Shown in pieces: positions 57,241 through 64,000 of a stretch of 64,000 bases of DNA. The stretch is from contig JAAVTG010000038.1 of assembly GCA_011947345.1 (NCBI GenBank), forward strand, positions 1 through 64,000, given 5' to 3'. A program made the translations under genes and the position numbers. The DNA comes from Phytophthora quininea. Its lineage: Eukaryota > Oomycota > Peronosporomycetes > Peronosporales > Peronosporaceae. A model generated the notes under the pieces. It was not told the origin of the DNA and made no database searches. It saw only the letters and a list, made by a program, of their open reading frames with translations. Within the stretch, counting starts at the first letter, position 1; each line of letters starts with the position of its first letter.

Positions 57241-57881
57241 CAAACAGCGCCACTAGCCCCGAGCCTTGGCTAGGACGCTTAACACACAATACACTCACTC
57301 GAACTCCGGGGTTCCTCTAAAGAGAGAAAGCCACGCCTGGGAAAGCGCTCCCGGAGCTGCCGCAGCAGAGCCACGACTAATAGGGGTTGGACGGAGGCGA
57401 ATAGGCTCTCCTTGATAATATAGCGGCTTAGCACGCGCCGCGAATCAATCCCTTTCGGGCAACACACTTCTTGCCCTTGCCAACAAACGCTCGCACACAC
57501 TGCTCACCGCGTTCGCCGAACTAGCATAATCCAGACACACACACACACAAGTCTTACCTCTGGATGTCCAGGAGCTTGTGCGGCTTGAGTAGTCGGTGGA
57601 AATACTGTTCTGTTTATTGTGGCCCTTCGGCCTTATCGTTTCCTATGTCTTTCAGTATGTCCTATGCAAATATGCAGTGAACGAAGGTACATTTTGGATC
57701 TCGGCGACCCTCTGCGAAGACTCGGACCGTCGCCATCCACGGGGGTTGCGAAACTTCGCAGGCGCCTAAAAAGGACCCTCCTAGCCTAGTACCGCCTGGT
57801 TTCAACCTCGGCTAGCCACTGCCTAGGGGTAGGCCTCCAATCCTCGCCTAGCCTTAGACAAGGCGCTGGCTTGACTTAGTT
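57241..57881. other. Repeat-like noncoding stretch
   Basis: Contains a short CA microsatellite (about 57534-57548), TTGGCTAGG and GCCTAG motifs recurring at 57258 and 57780-57860, and no coding frame. It could be part of an old element end. Confidence 0.4.
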
Positions 57882-58208
57882 TCAGTATGGTGACCACAGC
57901 GAAGAATCGCTACACCACATTCGTGTTGTTGAGCCAACTTTTGGATTGTTGGGTTTTCCTTCTTGTGTGTTCATGAAGAAGGCTACAACCGCCCTCTCAC
58001 CCCAAAAATAGTCTCGGCCCTCTTGACCATCAACACTGCCACCTGGAGTGATGTACCGATGTTTGTTGTCGAGAAAGCGGCGCGGTGGTGGTCTTAACGT
58101 CCACCCATTTCGAAGGAGAGATCGCCATATTTCATTGAACAGCACGGCATCAATGAATCGCAAACATACCTCGTTAGACTCAAAAACGGCAGCGTCAACC
58201 AGAACCAT
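57882..58208 (-). CDS. Hypothetical protein with GW...PGG...DYF motif, 108 aa
   Basis: ATG at 58208. The core EIWRSLLRNGWTLRPPPRRF, then YITPGGSVDGQEGRDYFWGE and AVVAFF, has the pattern of a small domain that I recall as common in Phytophthora proteins, often next to transposase-like sequences. I cannot name it with certainty. It may be the N-terminal part of the decayed region further left on the same strand. Confidence 0.45.
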   Translation of the reverse strand: MVLVDAAVFESNEVCLRFIDAVLFNEIWRSLLRNGWTLRPPPRRFLDNKHRYITPGGSVDGQEGRDYFWGERAVVAFFMNTQEGKPNNPKVGSTTRMWCSDSSLWSPY

Positions 58209-59600
58209 GGTGTACCTTGCGTGGCGTCAGGAACAGCAGTAGTTTGGCTCCGAGATGACGCACGTCTGCGCTAGGGGTGGTGGGGGGCGCAGGAAGCCGC
58301 GGCAACGTCCGGCGCGGCGGTCAGGCTACGCTACGCTTCCTAGAGGAAATGGCCAAAGGGAATGATGCGCAACTTGCGCCAGGGTAATGCTCTTCGTAAG
58401 ATATCGAGAATACATTCGCGAGCTACTTCAACAAAGGCAACACTGATTGGCCAATCGCGTGAAGGCGGCGACCTTTCGAGCTAGCATCCTTCTAGCAAAC
58501 AATGTGTTCTACCTATCAGATAGCACCGTTCTACACCCTCGTTTGGTGCCTTTCGCACCATTTGATATATCAATGACTTGGGTTTGTATACTATACAAAT
58601 CCAAGCCAATAGCAAGTGTTCGCGAAAGGGTTAAGCATCTGAATCAACTCCTTCTTCTGTGGAGAGTACACACGGCAATCATCAGTAAGCGTCCCTCTTT
58701 TCTGATAGGGCACCGTCGCAGGGGTCTACCGGGTTTTGAAGACGCAGCCCAGGTGCGTCGAGCTTCGTCAAGTCGGTGCTGTTCCTGGCCAGGGGACAGC
58801 AGCCGATGGACACCCAGAAGGCAGTCGCTAACTAACTCAATCAATAAAAGTTATCTACTCTACTTTGACTACCTCCCAGACCGGTCGACGTCGCTTGACT
58901 CGAACAGGGGATGGCGGTAATGGGAGTGCCGTGGGTCGCCGGGCTCACGGGCTACGATACCGTGGGGGCTGGTTCCCTCTGGTGCCTCCGTCGCGGTGCA
59001 CAGGCGCGGTCTTCGATACCGCTTCACTCTCGTCCTGGTGCGGGCTCTGATACCGTCGGTTATGATTGCCACCACCTGTGTCGGCAGTCGTCTACACCGT
59101 GGAAACCCCAATAAACTCCTTGCTTTTGTATTTGTTCGTTTTCTTGGTTTCTTGCTAATTGCAAACAAACCTACCTGCCTACCACATGCATCCACGGCGT
59201 GACCTTTGCTTTCTTGCAATCTTCTTCTCGTTAGCCGTTTTGTCCGCGGAGGGTCGTCGCCGTTGCCACCTGAGGGTCTCGGTTGCCAGCCCCTCCCCCA
59301 TCGTTATTAGTTACTGCGGAAGCTGCCAACGCGTGGTCTTCACCTCTATCCGGGTAGTCCGTGCGCCGCTCAACCAGCCGGCCTACTGGGCCGACACGTC
59401 GCCGCATGCTGCTCGACGTAGTCGTAGTGTAACGGGATGTTACATGGCGAGTGACTTGTCACTTGCCCGAGTTGGGTACACTGTGTGGTGCACACCACGT
59501 GGTGGCTTGGAGCCACCCAATCACCGTGAAGTAGGTTTTAGTACAGATATCTTTCAGTTTGTATTGCAGGCCAAACTGTGCGAGCTCTATTAATACATTC
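58209..59600. other. Noncoding, possible old LTR region
   Basis: No supported gene; frames here overlap on both strands without domains. GCTCTGATACCG at 59044-59055 is, on the minus strand, close to the TGGTATCAGAGC primer site used by many copia elements, and GATACCG recurs at about 58957 and 59017. No LTR pair was matched. A foldback is listed separately. Confidence 0.35.
58549..58629. repeat. Long imperfect foldback
   Basis: CTTGGGTTTGTATA (58577-58590), a one-base loop and TATACAAATCCAAG (58592-58605) pair with one G-T. CCTTTCGC at 58549 and GCGAAAGG ending at 58629 pair at the outside. The intervening arms pair poorly. Confidence 0.75.
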
Positions 59601-60662
59601 CAGGCATCGGACAATATCCATTGTATATGGATTGTTGTCGAGGCGATCGACACAATCAATATTGGAACAATGTCAATTTCTTGGGAAAACAATTGCAATG
59701 CATCGATCTAATTGTGTATCTTCTCGTTGAAGTGTCTGTGAGGCCTTGTTTGACGAGTTGGCAGAGGCATAAATAACCACGTCTGCGGTCTCGAGGTACG
59801 AGGAAGTGGGAGAGCACGAGCGAGGTTTTTTGCTAGATGACGGCGCGCTCCAGCTCACACTTTTCAACCCCCACGACAGCCCCGCATCGAACTCCTCCGC
59901 TAACCACGTTACTATCGCAGCAGCCTCGTTCGTCTCGAATCACTCCGCGCAAGCCTGTTATACCAACGATGTCGATCAGCTTGGCGTTTGCTCCTCAAGC
60001 CTCCAGAAGAAACTAGCACTATCCATCGGCTTTTGCGCTCCACAGAAGAGGAATCGATTAATTCTGGTAGCGCTTGTGTCTCCACAGAGCCCAGCACCAA
60101 GCGCAAACACAGAAAATCTAAATCGACCCGCCCAGGCACTTCAAAGAAGAAGCGCACCAAAGCCTCTAGTGTTCGTTCAGAAAGGTCTGCAAATCCGAGT
60201 GGTGTACGGCGAAGCGAGAGTAGTCGCGCCCACCATCAGACGCTGCAGTTCACCTGGGGAAGTCAAAGAGTCTATCGAAGAGAGATCCAAGTCCAGAGAG
60301 GAAGACCGCTCGAAGTACATCGATTTGTCTTGGCTTCCTGCTACCTCCGTCGAGGTGGAACGACTGTTCTCTGCAGTGAAGTGCATGCTTGGATATATGC
60401 GGAAGCAAATGAGTGCGGAGACGCTCAAGTCAATCCTCTACTTGAAGCTTAACTGGGATCTTGTTACGAACGAAATCATTTCGAAAGCAGTGCGCGAAGC
60501 TTGTGAAGATAGCGAAACAGAGACGGAAGAGCACGACAGCTACGAGTAGAAGTTGCTAGTTGCCCTCACGATTCTGACAATATTGGTCGAGGTCGCCACA
60601 ATCAATATTGTGGAGGACAATTTTTACAATGTAACAATGCCAATGTTTTTTCCCGATCCCTG
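59601..60662 (+). mobile_element. Small hAT element
   Basis: The left end CAGGCATCGG and the right end, read inward as CAGGGATCGG, form hAT-like terminal repeats with one mismatch. Outside, ATACATTC (left) and AAACATTC (right, one base in from the call) would be an 8-bp target duplication with one mismatch. The motif CACAATCAATATTG occurs near both ends in direct orientation (59651 and 60597). At 1062 bp it is too short for a full hAT and has lost most of the transposase. Confidence 0.7.
59806..60549 (+). pseudogene. hAT transposase C-terminal remnant
   Basis: The last 90 residues contain WLPATSVEVERLFSAVKCML, the hAT C-terminal dimerisation motif, then QMSAETLKSILYLKLNWDLV and an acidic tail. 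The N-terminal part of this frame is not transposase-like, and a Lys/Arg-rich segment (TKRKHRKSKSTRPG) is in another frame, so the zinc-finger and DDE parts have been lost or scrambled. Confidence 0.75.
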
Positions 60663-61647
60663 AAAACATTCAGTCGTAGATTTACGCTATCGCTAGTTAG
60701 TCCCTGTGAACTCACGTTCACTAGGAGTTTCTATACTCCTTAGCACCTTCCTCTGCGAGAAGTGCTGTGTGACGCCCCGTCACACGTAGTAACTTGCTCA
60801 AAATAATCACCAGTTGAAAAACCGTGCATATTGCTCATCTTTCATGCACCATGGGGACTGCGAAATGACATTCTCTTCAAAGAGACCCCAACCGAAACTC
60901 TAAGCGTTCCAGGAATGATGTGCTCCTTCAAAATACACTGCCAATATATCTACCAACACGCAGCTGAACTCCATTACGACGAATCGATAATACGTCAATT
61001 GGGTTTCGAACTGCCAAAAGACACGAATGCAATTGCTCTAGAGCAGCATACCATTTGGATTCCCCAACGATAGATCTGATGCTACGAGATAAAGCAGCTT
61101 AGACGAGAAATCCGTTAAATTGTTAATCAACTCATTTTTTTGAAAAGAAAATATACATACGAGAAGTTCTACAAGATCGTGACAGATCATGTGCCCAAGG
61201 ACTAGAGGCGATAAGCGCGTGATAGCGGCGCTTTCTATCCTTTCACGATTGATTCAGTCGATAAAACACCAACACGATAAAAGGAAAGAAAACTGGTGCT
61301 TCACTGCCAAAGCGAGGCAATCAGCAGCAGAACAAAGCGTATTCCGACAGAAGAAGACTCGTTGATTAGGATCATGATAAATGAATTTCCCTTCAAAACT
61401 TACTATCAAGTGAAGCGCAATAGGAAGTTAGAGCAAGCCACACTGTTTGGCTTCGCTAAGGAAGAGACAGCTCTCGACTTCGCCAACGAGGATCCCCAGG
61501 GCTCGGCAAAAGTACTAAAAGACTTGTTTCCTTGTTGTTCTCAATGACTGGGTTATGGATTATTAACTAAGTTTGATGCTTCGACCAGTACCCAGCCGCT
61601 CGGCATTAGCAATGAACTGTTCATGTGGCGACGAAGCTTGACGGAGC
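60663..61647. other. Noncoding with scraps of genes
   Basis: TGTGACGCCCCGTCACA at about 60766-60782 is a palindrome resembling the end of a gypsy LTR. Frames at 60831-61073 and 61296-61547 are unrecognised and lack convincing ATG starts. The effector scrap is listed separately. Confidence 0.35.
61158..61205 (+). pseudogene. RxLR effector C-terminal scrap
   Basis: Fifteen codons (YEKFYKIV, then a diverged VPK) and a TAG match the C-terminal end of the effector pseudogenes in the arms, and the following about 50 bases are also similar. Signal peptide and RxLR-EER region are absent. It suggests that a related effector once lay here or that the end was copied. Confidence 0.65.
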
Positions 61648-62784
61648 TTAAGGGAAACTCGTCTCTGCATCCTCCAGTAAAGGCATATCTAAGTAGCCCG
61701 AAGCCCCAGGCAGATAGAACGTCTCATGGTTGTACGCGTTGAGAGGCGCATCCAGTTTCAAGCGCTTGACAAGGTCGGGATTCGAGATGAAGTACCGGCC
61801 GAAGGCGATCAAATCTGCCGTGCCATCTTCGACGGCCTTGACTGCCGACGCTCGATCATAGCCCGACGCGGCGATTAAGGTGCCGCTGTAGATAGGGCGG
61901 AAGATCCCCATGATGCCGTTCTTGGGAGCTTGCGGGCTCTCGTGGAGAAAGAACCCGCGCGGCTCGATGAGATGCACGTACGCCAAGTCGTACGCGTTCA
62001 GCTTGTCCAGTACGTACCCGTACGTCTTGATCGGGTCGGAGTCGCACTGTCCGAAGGTCAGGCTATAGGGTGAGAAGCGGACACCCAGACGACTCGAGTC
62101 GATCACCTCGAGCATCGCGTCCAACGCTTCGAACACAATGCGAGCGCGGTTCCCAACCGAGCCACCGTAGCGGTCGGTGCGATCGTTGACTCCATCGAGC
62201 AAGAACTGCTCCAGCAGATATCCATTCGCGCAGTGTAGCTCGACGCCGTCGAAGCCTGCGGCAAGCGCGTTCTTCGTTGCCACCTTGAACTCCGCGACGA
62301 TTTCCGGGATTTCGTCGGTCTCCAGAGCTCGAGGCGCCACATGCGGAACGCGGCCTTGGGGCGTGGGAATCAATCGACCAGTCGTGGTGTCCATGACCGA
62401 ACTCGACGACACCGGGAGCTGTCCGTCGGGCAGGTTCGTCGGGTGACTGATGCGACCAGTGTGCCAAAGTTGCAGGACGATTTTGCCGTTCTTAGCGTGC
62501 ACCGCGTTGGTGACCCTTTTCCAGGCATCGATTTGCTCTTGCGAGTGGATACCGGGAGCCCCAAAGTACCCGCGAGCCTTCTCGCTGATGTCGGAAGCCT
62601 CGGCAACGATCAACCCGCCATCGGTTGCGCGTTCGGAGTAGTAGGTCACAGCGATGTCGGGCTGGACACCCTTGGCACTGGCTTTGAGTCGAGTGAGTGG
62701 GGCCATGACGACACGGTGCTTGAGGTGGAGAGGATCCTTCTTGCCGCTGAGGGTTACGGGCGTGAACAGCTTGGGATCGATCAT
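61648..62784 (-). CDS. Old yellow enzyme / 12-oxophytodienoate reductase-like flavoprotein
   Basis: ATG at 62784 (MIDPKLFTPV), 378 aa, intact and intronless, the usual size for the family. These FMN enzymes reduce activated alkenes with NADPH in the cytosol. Motifs in order are MAPLTR (FMN-binding N-terminal strand), QLWHTGR (residues 105-111), ELHCANGYLLEQFL with the substrate-binding His184 and Asn187 and the proton-donor-type Tyr189, RTDRYGGSVGNR, and a C-terminal FGRYFISNPDL phosphate-binding loop. HCAN replaces the more common HGAN/HSAN, a mild change. The frame is open 18 codons upstream, but the first ATG fits the family start. Neighbours are unrelated. Confidence 0.93.
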   Translation of the reverse strand: MIDPKLFTPVTLSGKKDPLHLKHRVVMAPLTRLKASAKGVQPDIAVTYYSERATDGGLIVAEASDISEKARGYFGAPGIHSQEQIDAWKRVTNAVHAKNGKIVLQLWHTGRISHPTNLPDGQLPVSSSSVMDTTTGRLIPTPQGRVPHVAPRALETDEIPEIVAEFKVATKNALAAGFDGVELHCANGYLLEQFLLDGVNDRTDRYGGSVGNRARIVFEALDAMLEVIDSSRLGVRFSPYSLTFGQCDSDPIKTYGYVLDKLNAYDLAYVHLIEPRGFFLHESPQAPKNGIMGIFRPIYSGTLIAASGYDRASAVKAVEDGTADLIAFGRYFISNPDLVKRLKLDAPLNAYNHETFYLPGASGYLDMPLLEDAETSFP

Positions 62785-63540
62785 ATCGAACAGTGGAAGG
62801 AGTTCCTTGGAACGAGGCGAATTCAGGAATGAACCCAAAGCTAACTAAAGTTTGTGTGCAAAGGATGACATGCACGGACACTGTAAACTTTAGAGCACTT
62901 CTAAGTGCCAACGTTTCGCGGGGAAACGTTTGTAAACAGTGTGAATGACCGAAGTTTGTGCTCTTAGAAATACATCGACCGGCATGGCACTGATTATTAA
63001 TACATGATGATCAAACTAACTCGCGACAGCACAAAGCCGAGCAATCCGACGAACACTTCGTTTACATATAATATGTAGTACGTGTCCTTCTTGCAGATGT
63101 TGTCCTGCGATTGCGCGGCACTCACCACGCCTCGTGATCTCACATCCGACATCGATTGCGTAGGCAAGTGCTGCTGCATAGGCTTTGTGGTGTAAGGGCA
63201 GCACGAGCGTGCAGTCTGCGACGACGACCGCGTCGACCACCGATTGCATGCACCAGTTAGTACAGGTACAGAATAGCATGACGCGACTGGGTCCTTACGG
63301 ATCTCTGCAACGCAATCACCAAAGTCTGACGAGCAATTCACCACCACTCTGAAATTCGACCCCGATCCTGTTCGCCATGGGGAAAATCGCACTCTGTGTC
63401 CTCCCGATGGTGCGTGGTTGAGCGACACGGTCATTTTCAGCTATGGTCCGCCGCGACCTGGAACTAGGAAGCGTGTCAGCTTCATCCCTCGAGACGGCCG
63501 CGATGCGCTACCACAACCGCATCGAACGACTGAGAGATTT
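62785..63540. other. Upstream of the flavoprotein gene, no firm gene
   Basis: A minus-strand frame of 145 aa (63434-63000, MTVSLNHAPSGGHRV) has an ATG and a hydrophobic C-terminus, but an overlapping minus-strand frame looks equally coding-like, and neither has a recognised domain. It may be a decayed gene. The 62785-62990 part should hold the flavoprotein promoter; no motif was identified. Confidence 0.35.
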
Positions 63541-63681
63541 GGGGCCTCCTGGTGGTCCAGTGGGTTGTGTACACAACTCACGAAGTTCATCCCTCCAGTT
63601 GGGGATCGAGTCCGTGTGGGGGCTGCCGGGCCGAGGGCCTACAGAAAACATCCAGAAGAAAGGAAATGATGAACTTCGCAT
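63541..63681 (+). repeat. tRNA-derived SINE copy 5
   Basis: GGGGCCTCCTGGTGGTCCAG carries box A, and GGGATCGAGTCC near 63602 carries box B. The body CTACAGAAAACATCCAGAAG and GGAAATGATGAACTTCGCAT follow. It lacks the long tail of copies 1-3. ACGACTGA occurs on both sides and may be a short target repeat. Confidence 0.8.
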
Positions 63682-63901
63682 GTGGTCGCTTAAGTACGAC
63701 TGAAATGAGTGGATGAAGCTTGGGTTTCCGAACCGAGACGGAACGGAGAATCCAGCCATTCGCCGTTCGTCTCGTCAGAACTCAGAGCTCCCGACGCCGT
63801 CAGCTCAGAGCCAGAAGACGCAGCCAGGCTGCCAGAAGAAATTATGGCCGCCATCGCCAGCCAGCCGTTCCCCCAGCTAAGAATCCCCGCGTCTCGTCAC
63901 G

Positions 63902-64000
63902 ATGGACTCCGGCCTGGCCGGACGCACTGTGCGACTCGAGGTGCCCGACGAACTCCGCGGGGAGTGGGAAGGCCCTGTCTACGCGACTCTCGGTCGCCGT
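63902..64000 (+). CDS. 5' end of an unidentified gene, cut by the window
   Basis: The ATG at 63902 (MDSGLAGRTVRLEVPDELRG) starts a GC-rich frame open to the last base (33 codons). The upstream CGTCTCGTCACG context and high GC differ from the repeat-rich surroundings. Too short for assignment. Confidence 0.45.
   Translation, partial: MDSGLAGRTVRLEVPDELRGEWEGPVYATLGRR

Noticed and set aside
62341..62832. 163-aa plus-strand frame opposite the flavoprotein
   Set aside because: Antisense shadow of an intact, well-conserved gene.

Overview
This is eukaryotic, gene-poor, transposon-rich DNA that reads as an oomycete, most likely a Phytophthora species. The reasons are a secreted RxLR-EER effector pseudogene (with a duplicate), a cluster of 'M96 mating-specific'-like bZIP/START-like genes typical of Phytophthora, short GT-AG introns of 55-95 bases, and a repeat load of chromodomain Ty3/gypsy, Ty1/copia, Tx1/L1-like LINE, tRNA-derived SINE, Crypton, pogo-like and hAT elements. 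The family and species assignments come from recognition, not from a search.

Layout. 0.4-2.3 kb holds a decayed unrecognised minus-strand coding region. 2.7-5.7 kb is a dead copia element. 6.8-13.9 kb is a dead LINE on the minus strand, split by about 1.3 kb of foreign sequence. 14.3-25.2 kb and 32.9-47.7 kb are the two arms of an inverted duplication. The ancestral unit of about 5.4 kb carried an M96-like gene (A), a second M96-like gene (B), a SINE, an RxLR effector pseudogene and most of an aldo/keto reductase gene. After duplication the left arm received a 5.5-kb gypsy element inside gene A. The right arm received a 2.3-kb Crypton inside the SINE and a 7.2-kb gypsy element, with a (CATA)n microsatellite in each LTR, inside the reductase. 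The coordinate offsets between arms are explained almost to the base by these three insertions.

The 7.6-kb spacer (25.2-32.9 kb) contains the reductase 5' end, three more M96-like genes (C, D, E), an ankyrin fragment and a foldback-rich stretch. To the right of the arms lie M96-like genes F and G, a complete pogo-like transposon (50.3-52.0 kb), gene fragments H and I, an RG-rich decayed coding region, a small hAT element (59.6-60.7 kb), an effector C-terminal scrap (61.2 kb), an intact old-yellow-enzyme gene (61.6-62.8 kb), another SINE, and the start of a gene that leaves the window at 63.9 kb.

The host genes do not form a pathway. The coherent biology is a birth-and-death cluster of M96-like genes, most with one or two disabling lesions, shuffled by inverted duplication, apparent gene conversion and recent transposition. 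The only host gene that reads cleanly is the old yellow enzyme; left-arm gene B is probably intact once introns are removed.
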